Below, piece after piece: positions 45,569 to 53,361 of a stretch of 64,000 nucleotides of DNA. The first letter of the stretch is position 1; every line of letters begins with the position of its first letter. The DNA is taken from contig NZ_CP072467.1 in assembly GCF_018437505.1 (NCBI RefSeq), forward strand, positions 3,286,001 through 3,350,000, in the 5' to 3' direction. The translations under genes were made by a program, and so were the position numbers. The notes below the pieces were generated by a model that did not search any database, was not told where the DNA came from, and worked only from the letters and a program-made list of their open reading frames with translations. Source of the stretch: Spiractinospora alimapuensis. Its GTDB lineage: Bacteria > Actinomycetota > Actinomycetes > Streptosporangiales > Streptosporangiaceae.

Positions 45569-45790
45569 GTGCGACCTCCCAGGACGGCACGGCCCAAAGC
45601 GTATCCGTTCCGACACCGCCCAGTGGAGGTTTCGTCGAGTTCTCTTCGGCCATACGCGGCGATTCTCCGCCGGCGACCGCGACCGGGCCCCCAATCCGCC
45701 GGCACCTGTGAGGGCACGCCATACCCGCCGCTCAGCCGAACCCAAAAATGTCTTGGTGCCCCTCATTCGGGTCGGGAACAATCGCATCTC

Positions 45791-46330
45791 ATGACGGATT
45801 CACCAGACTCGAACTCACCCAGAACCGTGACGGTACGCCCCGCGACCGGCGAGGACATCGACCAACTCGTGCGGGTGTCCCGGTCCGCCGACACCGCGTT
45901 CCACGCCGCCGGACTCGACCTTCCGCCCGACGACCCCGAGGAGGAGTTCCGCTCCAGTGAGTGGCTGCTCGTCGCGGAGGTGGCAGTGGATGGCACCGCG
46001 CGGGTCGCGGGATTCGCGACTCTGCTGGACATCGGTGGGGGCCAGGCGCACCTGGCGGGTCTTGGCGTACACGTCGACCACATGCGACGCGGTGTCGGGA
46101 CCACGCTCCTCGACGCGGCCCGGTCCCAGGCACGGGACCGGGGCTACGCGTGGCTGACCCTGACGACCTTCCGGGACCTGCCGTTCAACGCGCCCTGGTA
46201 CCGGCGTCGCGGGTTCTCCGTCGTGGACTCCGTGTCCCTCACCCCGGAACTCGCCGAACGGTTCCGCTTGGAGGACGAGGGGTCGGGGCACGCCGCGCCG
46301 CGCGTAGCGATGCGGCGAGCCCTGCGGTAG
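45791..46330 (+). CDS. GNAT-family N-acetyltransferase
   Basis: A 179-residue acetyltransferase. VTVRPATGEDIDQLVRVSR starts the fold, and motif A reads LAGLGVHVDHMRRGVGTTLL (R-R-G-V-G acetyl-CoA loop). The C-terminal part has WLTLTTFRDLPFNAPWYRRR, where the F-N-A-P-W-Y-x-x-x-G-F motif is typical of a GNAT subfamily acting on small molecules or peptides. The ATG lies before the conserved region; upstream in-frame sequence looks non-coding. The acceptor is unknown. Confidence 0.9.
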   Translation: MTDSPDSNSPRTVTVRPATGEDIDQLVRVSRSADTAFHAAGLDLPPDDPEEEFRSSEWLLVAEVAVDGTARVAGFATLLDIGGGQAHLAGLGVHVDHMRRGVGTTLLDAARSQARDRGYAWLTLTTFRDLPFNAPWYRRRGFSVVDSVSLTPELAERFRLEDEGSGHAAPRVAMRRALR

Positions 46331-46369
46331 ACACACCGGTGTGGGACGCCGGCGTTCCGCACCGGCGGG

Positions 46370-46876
46370 TCACACCGGAGCGTCCCAGGGGCGCAGGCGG
46401 GGGATCCACGCCGGCACGTTGCGACGGTAGGTCTCGTAGTCCGACCCGAACTGCCGCACCAACGTGGGCTCCTCGTAGAGCCGGACCCACAACACGAACA
46501 TGACGTGCACGCCGACCGCGTAGAGCACCAGCCAGGCGGAGCCGAACAGCAGTGCCTGCCCGACCAACGCCGCCGCGATACCGACGTACATGGGGTTGCG
46601 GACGTAGCGGTTGGCGCCGGCCACCACGAGGCGCTCGGTCGGGGCCACAGGCGCGGGAACACCGCGTGCCCGGACGAACTCCACGAACGAGGCGACCAGC
46701 GGGATCAGGCCGAGGACGACCAGCAACGCGCCCAACGTCTGGGCCACGACCCAGTACTGCGTCGGCTCGACGAACTGCCAGCGGGTGATCAGCCAGGGCA
46801 GCAATCCCACGACCGTTCCCGGCGCGATCAGGAAGAAGACGACACTGCCCATGGCGGCAGAGGCTCGCGAACGCAT
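46370..46876 (-). CDS. Isoprenylcysteine carboxyl methyltransferase (ICMT)-family membrane protein
   Basis: A 168-residue membrane methyltransferase-like protein with four hydrophobic segments. The conserved ICMT/PEMT signature is GANRYVRNPMYVGIAAALVG, where R-N-P-M-Y binds SAM, and the end has the E-E-P-x-L ... F-x-x-Y-x-x-Y-x-R-x-V-P-x-W-x-P pattern (EEPTLVRQFGSDYETYRRNV, then PAWIPR). Bacterial members methylate membrane-associated small molecules. The ATG at MRSRAS has AGGAG 8 nt upstream. It is immediately downstream of the double-HTH TetR gene and could be its target. Confidence 0.9.
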   Translation of the reverse strand: MRSRASAAMGSVVFFLIAPGTVVGLLPWLITRWQFVEPTQYWVVAQTLGALLVVLGLIPLVASFVEFVRARGVPAPVAPTERLVVAGANRYVRNPMYVGIAAALVGQALLFGSAWLVLYAVGVHVMFVLWVRLYEEPTLVRQFGSDYETYRRNVPAWIPRLRPWDAPV

Positions 46877-46893
46877 GACAACCACTCCTGTTC

Positions 46894-47706
46894 TCAGGGG
46901 GAGATGCGGGTCGACTCCGAAGGTGGCTCCACCGCGACCGCACGCAGGTACATGCGGACGAACTCCTCGGAGGCGAAGTCAACCGGTGGAAGCCCGCCCG
47001 GAACGACGGGTTCCAACGTGGGGCGCAACATCAGATGCGCCATCAGCGGCCCAATGAGCTGCTGAACGAGTAGGGGAATGGGAAGATCCCGCAGCCGACC
47101 TGCATGCACGTGGGGGAGGAGCAGCTCGGAGAACACCCGGAACATCCGCGGGAATGTGGTCCTGGACATCTCGGCGACAGGGGCCTTCGGACGCGCCATC
47201 ACCTCCGACAGCAGCCCCGCGACGACGCGGGGTTCTCGCTGGAAGGCCCTGATGAAGATCCGGTGCAACGCCCGGACGGTCTCCTCGAGCGACTCGGGGA
47301 GCTCGGCGGCCAACTCCTCCAGCTCGATCACGGGCCCGTGCCGCTCGAACACGGCCGCCAGCATGCCGTCCCTGCCACCGAAGACGGTGTGCAGGCTGGG
47401 GACCGAGCACTCCGCGTTCTCCGCGACACGCTCGAGTGTGAGCGCGCCCAGCCCCCGCTCACTGATGATGAGCGCCGCCGCGTCCGTCGCGCGTTCCCAC
47501 ACGGACGGACGTCCCCCCGGGTCGACCCCGGCGCGACGAACGGCGTCGTCCAGCGCCGCGCGGGATCCGCCCAACCGGCGCAGCAAGGTGCTGCGTGAGA
47601 CGCCGGCCTCCGCCGCGATCGCCGGCAGGGGCACCATCGCCACGTCCTGTCCGCGGTCACGGGCCGCCCGCAGCGCGGCGTTCACCAGATCATCCAGAAC
47701 ATCCAT
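46894..47706 (-). CDS. TetR-family regulator with duplicated HTH
   Basis: A 270-residue protein, longer than the usual 190-210. Residues 1-60 form one TetR-like HTH (VNAALRAARDRG ... LPAIAAEAGVSRSTLLRRLG). A second HTH follows at about 68-118 (AALIISERGLGALTLERVAE, then SVPSLHTVFGGRDGMLAAVF). A TetR C-terminal domain with a dimer helix bundle completes it. Such duplication may allow binding of an extended operator. An inverted repeat ACGTGAC/GTCACGT lies just upstream of the start. It precedes the ICMT gene by 17 bp and probably controls it. Confidence 0.85.
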   Translation of the reverse strand: MDVLDDLVNAALRAARDRGQDVAMVPLPAIAAEAGVSRSTLLRRLGGSRAALDDAVRRAGVDPGGRPSVWERATDAAALIISERGLGALTLERVAENAECSVPSLHTVFGGRDGMLAAVFERHGPVIELEELAAELPESLEETVRALHRIFIRAFQREPRVVAGLLSEVMARPKAPVAEMSRTTFPRMFRVFSELLLPHVHAGRLRDLPIPLLVQQLIGPLMAHLMLRPTLEPVVPGGLPPVDFASEEFVRMYLRAVAVEPPSESTRISP

Positions 47707-47708
47707 AG

Positions 47709-47737
47709 ACGTGACACTATGATAAATGTAGTCACGT
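47709..47737. promoter_or_regulatory. Inverted repeat at the TetR promoter
   Basis: ACGTGAC (47709-47715) and GTCACGT (47731-47737), 15 bp apart, flank an AT-rich core that could hold the -10 box. The placement directly before the double-HTH TetR gene suggests autoregulation. Confidence 0.55.
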
Positions 47738-47981
47738 ATCAAGTGTCAGCGGACGATGAGCACGACACGTGGGTGCGGAACATCAGACAGCGAAAGGAAG
47801 GACGGGGGATTCGGACGCCCGGAGATCAGGACGCCCCCGCGAGCCGCACCGCGCCCACGACGCCGAGCTCGGCGCCAACGGCCACCCCGGGGGCCACGGA
47901 TCCGACGAGCCCTCACGCGGGGGACATCGCCCCCAGGGACAGAGACGCAGGACTTTGACCTGCGAAAACATCCCCACACAC

Positions 47982-48077
47982 AAAGGCGCGAGGGTCGTCT
48001 CCGCATCCCCCCTCAAAATTACGGAGACGACCCTCGCCTTTAGGGAACGGATCGCCGACTCCTCCCCCCTGGAGTCG
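47982..48077 (+). ncRNA. Candidate 6C small RNA (two C6-loop hairpins)
   Basis: Hairpin 1 pairs 47982-48003 with 48022-48041 (AAAGGCG and AGGGTCGTCTCCG arms, with a 2-nt bulge), and its loop contains CCCCCC at 48007-48012. Hairpin 2 is CGACTCC (48056-48062) with GGAGTCG (48071-48077) around the loop TCCCCCCT. Both loops carry the octamer TCCCCCCT with exactly six C. Two stem-loops each exposing six Cs define the 6C RNA of Actinobacteria. It lies in a 554-bp gene-free stretch, in line with an independent transcript. Confidence 0.65.
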
Positions 48078-48260
48078 CGACCCATGAAGGTCTGTCGCAC
48101 GATTTGGGTTCTTCCCCTCCGTGCTGATAGCTACCTTACCTATAGCCACCTGCTCTAACAACCGACCGTCATGGAAAATCACTTAAAGTAATTTCCAGTT
48201 TTGGGTTCTCCGGTATCCAAGGGGACATCCTGGACACCAAGCGGGGGTCACGAGCACCCC
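48078..48260. other. AT-richer leader before the SURF1 gene
   Basis: A 183-bp stretch of unusually low GC for this window (about 48120-48200). It includes the imperfect palindrome GGAAAATCACTT/AAGTAATTTCC (48173-48196) and GCTA/TAGC near 48130-48146. It probably holds the SURF1 promoter or a protein-binding site; no gene is seen. Confidence 0.45.
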
Positions 48261-49064
48261 GTGTCAACATCCACCTACCCTGGAGAGGTGCGCGCCCTGC
48301 TCCTCAGCCCTCGCTGGCTCGGTATCCACCTCGCGGCGGTCCTCATCGCGTTCGGTTGTGGCATGGGCGCCTACTGGCAGTTCTCCGCCGCGATCAATCC
48401 GGAGCGCGACGCTGTGCCCGCGCCGGAGGACATCACCTCGCCCGACGACATCGACTCCGTCGTGGGCCCGGGTGAGTACCTCCCCATGGACCTGGCCAAC
48501 CAGGGCGTGTCGGCCACCGGCCAGTTCGACCCCGACCGGCAGCTACTCGTTCCCGGCCGGTCCCTCGACGGTGAGCTCGGCTATTACGTGATCTCCGCCC
48601 TGGTCACCGACGGCAACACCGCGGTCGCCGTCAACCGTGGCTGGCTGGAGGCAGCGGAGGGCGAGGCGAACGACGTGCCCACGCCGCCGGAGGACACGGT
48701 CACGGTGACGGGATGGCTCTCGCCGCCGCAGGCCGAGGAGACGGAGGGGCTCAGCGCGTCGAGTCTCCCCGCGGGGCACATCGACCGGGTCACACCGGCG
48801 ATCCTGGTCAACGAGTGGCCCTACAACCTCTACGAGGGTTACATCACGGCGATCGACGACGCCTCCTCGCTCGCCCAGGCCCCCCCGGTCGAGACACCGG
48901 AGAAGTACGACCTGAACTGGCGGAACCTCAGTTACGGCGCCCAGTGGGCGATGTTCGGCGTGGTCGCCCTCATCTTCTGGGGAGTCCTGGTCCGGCGCGA
49001 ACTCAACGGAGACGACACGCCCACCGACTCCCCCGGCTCCGAACCGGTCATGACGTCGGTCTGA
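48261..49064 (+). CDS. SURF1 family protein (cytochrome c oxidase assembly)
   Basis: A 267-residue membrane protein of the SURF1/Shy1 family, which aids assembly of haem-copper oxidase. It has an N-terminal span (WLGIHLAAVLIAFGCGMGAY), an extracytoplasmic domain with GYYVISALVTDGNTAVAVNR and GWLE, and a C-terminal span (GAQWAMFGVVALIFWGVLV) preceded by N-L-S-Y, the layout of the family. The GTG start lacks a close ribosome site but fits the family length. It follows the 6C RNA region and converges on the Asp23 cluster. Confidence 0.88.
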   Translation: MSTSTYPGEVRALLLSPRWLGIHLAAVLIAFGCGMGAYWQFSAAINPERDAVPAPEDITSPDDIDSVVGPGEYLPMDLANQGVSATGQFDPDRQLLVPGRSLDGELGYYVISALVTDGNTAVAVNRGWLEAAEGEANDVPTPPEDTVTVTGWLSPPQAEETEGLSASSLPAGHIDRVTPAILVNEWPYNLYEGYITAIDDASSLAQAPPVETPEKYDLNWRNLSYGAQWAMFGVVALIFWGVLVRRELNGDDTPTDSPGSEPVMTSV

Positions 49065-49083
49065 CCACCGCTCGCCGGCGCCG

Positions 49084-49677
49084 TCAGGCCAGCGCCCGCT
49101 CGCGCCGCCCCGCGGGGAGCACCGACATGCGGATCACCGTCCGCAGTTCGTCGACCTCCAAGGTCTCCCGCGCTCGCGGGACCACCTCGGTGGCGCAGTA
49201 CTCCCACACGGCGCGCGGATCCGCGTCGTCGGTGAGCACCACATCCAGGCGCACACGGGGCTGTCGCAGTGAGCCGATCAGCCGCGCCCGCGCCCGGGAC
49301 ACGCCCGGGCAACGCCCGACCCCGTCCTCCAACGCCTGGGAGAGCGACGCCCCCATCACCTCGGTGCGCCCCTCTCCCGGGTCCGTGGCGACCCGGAACC
49401 GGTCGATGGAGGGGGTCCTCCCCTGGACGAGCAACCAGCGCAGCGCCAACACGGCCACGATCACGGCGACGACGGCGATGACATAGGGCACCCACGCCAG
49501 TCCGGCCAAGGGGGACACCGCGTCCCCCAGGGTCGACGAGGCGAGGGCGCCTCCGAACAGTCCCAGGCCGGCGGCGAGCGCGCCGGCACCCCCGACCGTG
49601 AGGACGAGTCCCACGATCACCAGTCCCCACCGGTTGCCCCGGGCCGACCTTCGAACGTCGTCCGCCACCGCGCTCAC
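49084..49677 (-). CDS. amaP: AmaP-like alkaline-shock membrane anchor protein
   Basis: A 197-residue protein. Two N-terminal spans (WGLVIVGLVLTVGGAGALAAGL and VPYVIAVVAVIVAVLALRWLL) precede a cytoplasmic domain with Asp23-like beta-alpha pattern (VRLDVVLTDDADPRAVWEYC). In Firmicutes AmaP anchors Asp23 to the membrane. The GTG overlaps the stop of the DUF6286 gene as GTGA, showing coupled translation. It is the last gene of the envelope-stress block. Confidence 0.75.
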   Translation of the reverse strand: MSAVADDVRRSARGNRWGLVIVGLVLTVGGAGALAAGLGLFGGALASSTLGDAVSPLAGLAWVPYVIAVVAVIVAVLALRWLLVQGRTPSIDRFRVATDPGEGRTEVMGASLSQALEDGVGRCPGVSRARARLIGSLRQPRVRLDVVLTDDADPRAVWEYCATEVVPRARETLEVDELRTVIRMSVLPAGRRERALA

Positions 49678-50285
49678 CCCTTCGCGTTGCCGATTCGGGC
49701 GCGGACACGCAAGCGTCGCAGCGGACCGAGCGCGTCGAGCCGCTCGCGCACCGTGTCCCGCAGGGTCCGCGCCATGACCTTGCGCCGCGCGCGCTCCGGC
49801 CGCGCCCACGTCGACGCGCGGACCTTCACGCGGCGGCGCCGTACGGCCACCCGCGCCTGGTGCACGCCGTCCATGTCGGCGACCGCCGCCGCCAGGTGCC
49901 GCCGCAGCCCGGCCCGCGACACGCCGACCACAAGGCTCGGGTCCTCCGTCCGGAGCGGGACGTAGCCCCCACGCCCCGGCAGCAGAGCCGCGAGCAGCAG
50001 GATCACCCCCACAGCGCACGCCACGCCCCCCGCGACCAGAACAGCCGTCGACCGCCACGCCAGGGGCTCCAGAGCACCGGTGACCGTCTCCATCGGCAGC
50101 AGCCCCAAGGGGCGCCCCACCACCGTGGCGACCGCCTCCGCCGCGACGAGCACCGCCACGATGGCGACACCCGCCGCCACCAACACCGCCGGCCAGGTCC
50201 GCTGCGGTCGGAAGGTGTGCAGCGCGACGCGTCTCGCCCGCCGCGGCGCCACGACCGGCACCGTCCCTCGTTGGATCGCTGTCAT
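49674..50285 (-). CDS. DUF6286 family membrane protein
   Basis: A 203-residue protein with two spans (about residues 33-55, AVLVAAGVAIVAVLVAAEAV; and 80-102, AVLVAGGVACAVGVILLLAA). A basic cytoplasmic domain follows (VSRAGLRRHLAAAVADMDGV, then HQARVAVRRRRVKVRAST) that resembles one Asp23-like repeat. This domain is known as DUF6286 in actinobacterial Asp23 clusters. It overlaps the AmaP-like gene by 4 bp. A 688-bp gene-free gap separates it from the next Asp23 gene upstream. Confidence 0.8.
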   Translation of the reverse strand: MTAIQRGTVPVVAPRRARRVALHTFRPQRTWPAVLVAAGVAIVAVLVAAEAVATVVGRPLGLLPMETVTGALEPLAWRSTAVLVAGGVACAVGVILLLAALLPGRGGYVPLRTEDPSLVVGVSRAGLRRHLAAAVADMDGVHQARVAVRRRRVKVRASTWARPERARRKVMARTLRDTVRERLDALGPLRRLRVRARIGNAKG

Positions 50286-50973
50286 CTGGTCCCCCGATTA
50301 CTCCCGCTTCCCGTGCCCGTCTCCATCGCCCGGCCACCACACCGGGTGCCTCGGTCGACACACACGCCGCTCCCACCGATTCGGCCGGTCGACGGTCAAG
50401 CCACCCACCGCGCTCGTCGCCTGGTTGGGGTGGGGCGACGACGCGCCGCCCCCTCCCGGATCGGCGGCCCGAGGCGCCGCCGTGCTCACGCGGCGGGACC
50501 ACATGGGTCGGTATTCGGTCCGGAGGTCGACGAAGGTGACGCGGTGGAGCCGGGCCACTGGGACGAACGTTTCCGAGCCCACCGGACGTGGCAACGCCCA
50601 GCCCCTCCTGGCTCGCGCCCATCCCGCCCGACTCGTCCGGCCGGAGCTCCGCCCCACACCCACGGCACGAACGGTGCGCCTTCCCGACCGGTCGTCACAT
50701 CCGCCGACGGCCGACCGACACGCGCACCGGAACGGGCACCCGACGATCCGCCCCGCACTCGCCACGTTGACGCGCCAGCTCGGCCTTCCCATGAACGCCC
50801 GGCCGCCGTCTCGGAAACCACGGTGCGGGGTCGTGACGCCGCGTCCCTCGCGATGCCAACACACATGGTCCGCCGCCGCGCTGCCGCGAGCGGCTCGGCG
50901 CGGCTCAGCGCGGCTCGGCTCCGCTCGTGCCGTGAGCGGCGTCCGATGACACGACGACCGCGCCATGCGCCGA
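50286..50973. other. Gene-free gap inside the Asp23 cluster
   Basis: A 688-bp interval between DUF6286 and the next Asp23 gene, in a block where the other genes overlap or nearly touch. Open frames here give Arg/Gly/Pro-rich translations without domains. A small tandem repeat lies at 50890-50919. The interval may hold a promoter, or be the remains of a lost gene or an insertion. Confidence 0.5.
50890..50919. repeat. Three tandem 10-bp repeats
   Basis: GCGGCTCGGC, GCGGCTCAGC and GCGGCTCGGC follow each other without spacing, with one base different in the middle copy. It is a short GC-rich tandem repeat of unknown meaning. Confidence 0.7.
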
Positions 50974-51375
50974 TCACCGAACCCGGGGCGAGGGAACGAG
51001 TTCGGCGACCTGGATGTCGACGTGGCGGACGGTCAGCCCGGTCAGCGCAGTCACCCGGTCGCGGACGTGGTCACGGACGCGTTGGGCCGCCTGTCCGACG
51101 GCGACGGGATAGGTCAGCGCCACCTCCAGGCGCAGGGTGACCGCGTTGCCCTCTCGGCGCACGTTGACCCGCGCGTAGTGGGTGTCGACGAGTCCCCCCA
51201 GCGCCGCGGAGCGGGCGTGGGTCTCGGGACGTTCGCGGACGGCGCGACGCACGACGCGCTCGATGACACGGTCCGCGATGTCGGTGCGGCCGGGCGTGTC
51301 GCGCGCCCGTGGTTCGACCGACGTTTGTTCCACCGGCGACTGTTCCGTCCGCTCCGGGGCGGTCGTCGGGCTCAT
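50974..51375 (-). CDS. Asp23/Gls24 family envelope stress protein (short, N-terminal tail)
   Basis: A 133-residue protein. A disordered N-terminal tail of about 30 residues precedes an Asp23-type domain: ADRVIERVVRRAVRERPETH, VNVRREGNAVTLRLEVALTY, and VRDHVRDRVTALTGLTVRHV, then DIQVAEL, the alternating strands typical of the family. The ATG overlaps the stop of the small membrane-protein gene by 4 bp. The family scaffolds envelope stress responses at the membrane. Confidence 0.85.
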   Translation of the reverse strand: MSPTTAPERTEQSPVEQTSVEPRARDTPGRTDIADRVIERVVRRAVRERPETHARSAALGGLVDTHYARVNVRREGNAVTLRLEVALTYPVAVGQAAQRVRDHVRDRVTALTGLTVRHVDIQVAELVPSPRVR

Positions 51376-51557
51376 CGACTGTCCACCGTGCGGTTACGGA
51401 GGAAGAGCGCGGCCAGGTCGATCTCCCCGTCGTAGGCGCGCCCCGCCAGGAATCCCACCACCCCCAGGATGAGAACGAGAACGAACGCGCCGAAACCGCC
51501 GAACGCGGCGCTGAGTCCCAACAACGAGCCGTACGCCAGTCCCACGATTGCCCACAT
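51372..51557 (-). CDS. Small membrane protein, DUF2273-like
   Basis: A 61-residue protein with two hydrophobic helices (AIVGLAYGSLLGLSAAFGGF and AFVLVLILGVVGFLAGRAYD) followed by a short hydrophilic tail. Small DUF2273 proteins accompany Asp23 and AmaP in Gram-positive bacteria, and this one lies between two Asp23 genes. It overlaps the downstream Asp23 gene by 4 bp. The family name is tentative because the protein is short. Confidence 0.7.
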   Translation of the reverse strand: MWAIVGLAYGSLLGLSAAFGGFGAFVLVLILGVVGFLAGRAYDGEIDLAALFLRNRTVDSR

Positions 51558-51567
51558 GACAGCCTCC

Positions 51568-51909
51568 TCAACTGCGAGCGCGACCGGGCGCGCCCGACGC
51601 TTCGGGCGCGGTGGGCGTCTCGACGACGACGTCCTCGATGGTGACGTCGACCGCGCGGTCCGGAACCACCGCGGCGACGGTCGCGCGAACGTCCGCGGCG
51701 ACGTCGGGCAGTGGTCGTCCCCACCGCACGACGACGCCGACCTCCACCCGGCTCGCGCTCAGCGACACGCCCGACACCACGTCACCCGGCAGGACGGTGT
51801 GCACCGTTCCGAACGCCCCGGCGGAGAGGTCGACGACGTCCGGCGACTCCCGCGCCGCGGCCGCGACTCGCTCGGCGAGTCGCGCCTCGGCGCTCATGTC
51901 CGAACTCAT
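51568..51909 (-). CDS. Asp23/Gls24 family envelope stress protein
   Basis: A 113-residue protein with an early helix LAERVAAAARESPDVVDL and the strands GVSLSASRVEVGVVVRWGRP and ATVAAVVPDRAVDVTIEDVV, matching the Asp23 fold. It is 10 bp upstream of the small membrane protein gene and overlaps the preceding Asp23 gene by 4 bp (ATGA). A second ATG four codons in is also possible. Confidence 0.82.
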   Translation of the reverse strand: MSSDMSAEARLAERVAAAARESPDVVDLSAGAFGTVHTVLPGDVVSGVSLSASRVEVGVVVRWGRPLPDVAADVRATVAAVVPDRAVDVTIEDVVVETPTAPEASGAPGRARS

Positions 51910-52394
51910 TCCACCCGCGACTCGGCCGAGGAGTCCTCGGAGGAGTCATCCTCGGGTAGGTGGATGTCGTCCACGGAAATGTTGACCTCGGTCACCTGCA
52001 GTCCGGTCATGCGCTCCACCGAGTGGATGACGTTCTTCCGGACCGCGGAAGCCAGGTCGGGAATGGACACCCCGTAGTCGACGGTGAGCTGGACGTCGAC
52101 GGCGGCCTGACGCTCGCCGACCTCGACCTCGACGCCACGCGACGCTGCCGCGGTGCCGCCGGCCACCCGGTCACGGACGGCTCCGAACGCGCGGGCGGCC
52201 CCGCCACCCATCTCGTGCACGCCTCGTACTTCGCGCGCCGCCATTCCGGCGACCTTCGCGACGACGTCGGAGGCGATGTTGGTGCGTCCGGCCTCCGTCA
52301 CGAGATCGTCGGATCGGCTCGAACCCCCCGCGCGTCGACCCTCGCGCGCGTCGGGCACCTTGACGTCACTCGGCTTGGCCTCGGTTTCGGTCAT
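51906..52394 (-). CDS. Asp23/Gls24 family envelope stress protein (full length)
   Basis: A 162-residue protein with the canonical Asp23 sequence: TNIASDVVAKVAGMAAREVR, GVEVEVGERQAAVDVQLTVD, YGVSIPDLASAVRKNVIHSV and MTGLQVTEVNISVDDIHL. A charged N-terminal leader and an acidic C-terminal tail flank the domain. The ATG follows GGGGGGA by 7 nt. It is the first gene of the Asp23 block; 124 bp separate it from CsbD. Family members are often strongly induced by envelope stress. Confidence 0.95.
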   Translation of the reverse strand: MTETEAKPSDVKVPDAREGRRAGGSSRSDDLVTEAGRTNIASDVVAKVAGMAAREVRGVHEMGGGAARAFGAVRDRVAGGTAAASRGVEVEVGERQAAVDVQLTVDYGVSIPDLASAVRKNVIHSVERMTGLQVTEVNISVDDIHLPEDDSSEDSSAESRVE

Positions 52395-52518
52395 GCTAAG
52401 TCCCCCCGGTGGCGGGACACGCGTCCCGCCGGTTGTGCGGTCGCGGAAGGGCGGGCCCGGTGGCTCGGCCACGGCCCGCCCCGATGGCCGGAACTCTGGT
52501 TCGGCCGAAGGTCCACGG

Positions 52519-52725
52519 TCAACGCTTAGCGTCGCGGATCTTGTTGATCGCCTCGCTCGCGGTCTCCTTCGCCTTGTCCTTGGCTTTCTCCGCGGCTTCC
52601 TTGACCTGGCTCTTCGCCTGGTCCTTCATTCCGTCGGCCTGCATGGACTCATTGCCGGTCGCCTTGCCGATGCCTTCTTTGGCCTTGCCAACGGCATCGT
52701 CGACGTGCTTGTCGTGATCCGCCAC
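52519..52725 (-). CDS. CsbD-like general stress protein
   Basis: A 68-residue hydrophilic helical protein: VDDAVGKAKEGIGKATGNES, MKDQAKSQVKEAAEKAKDKA, K-rich C-terminal end. This is the CsbD pattern, in which members are abundant stress proteins. The GTG start is chosen since GGGGGTGAAG precedes it and the CsbD core begins here. The gene is oriented with the Asp23 block, so a common stress response is plausible. Confidence 0.88.
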   Translation of the reverse strand: MADHDKHVDDAVGKAKEGIGKATGNESMQADGMKDQAKSQVKEAAEKAKDKAKETASEAINKIRDAKR

Positions 52726-52898
52726 GACTTCACCCCCATGCACTGATCTGACGGGAAAGCCCGTCATTCGCATTCGTCATGCGGTGGGGGTTATTTCGCG
52801 GATCACCCAATCGGAACCCCAAGGAAGGCTCCAGTCTCGGTCAGCGCACCATCACGGCGCGCCGTTCCGGCGTCCGGACGGCCGGTGGTCCCGGGGTT

Positions 52899-53336
52899 TC
52901 AGGACCCGCTGGTGGGGGCGGCCGGCTCGGCGGTGGATCCGGTGATCTGGACGGACGAGGAACGATGTGCCTCGGCGCGCGCCATGCGGCGCTCGACCAC
53001 CATGCCGAGGACCGGGATGGTACCGACGAGGGCGACGCCCAGCGTCCTGCCCGCACCCCAGCGTCGGCTGAGCGCCAGCCACAGCACGACGACGACATAC
53101 GCCATGTAGGCGTAGCCGTGCGGCATGGCGATCGGGAGCATCAGACCGCTCTCCGCACCGAACAACTGCTCCGTCCCGGCCGGGGCGGACACCAGCGAGA
53201 ACGCCGCGTCGTCCCCGATCAGGTACTTGGCGGGCATGGCGACGAAGGTCAGGAGGACCAACAGCACGCCGGTGACGTACGCCAAAACCTGGTAGGTCAG
53301 GAAAACCGCACGTCCGGAGGAGGGTTTCGCGTCCAT
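52899..53336 (-). CDS. DUF3817 family membrane protein
   Basis: A 145-residue protein with three to four spans. It shows FLTYQVLAYVTGVLLVLLTF, then VAMPAKYL, and LPIAMPHGYAYMAYVVVVLW, where M-P-x-K-Y and H-G-x-x-Y-M-x-Y are typical of DUF3817. This small family is common in actinobacteria and its role is unknown. The N- and C-termini are hydrophilic. It lies 25 bp after the glycosyltransferase stop on the same strand. Confidence 0.88.
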   Translation of the reverse strand: MDAKPSSGRAVFLTYQVLAYVTGVLLVLLTFVAMPAKYLIGDDAAFSLVSAPAGTEQLFGAESGLMLPIAMPHGYAYMAYVVVVLWLALSRRWGAGRTLGVALVGTIPVLGMVVERRMARAEAHRSSSVQITGSTAEPAAPTSGS

Positions 53337-53361
53337 AGCCCCAGGCTACGGCCATGTTCCG

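Noticed and set aside
50298-50977. Two minus-strand open frames in the Asp23 gap
   Set aside because: Their translations have no domain, low complexity and no ribosome site.
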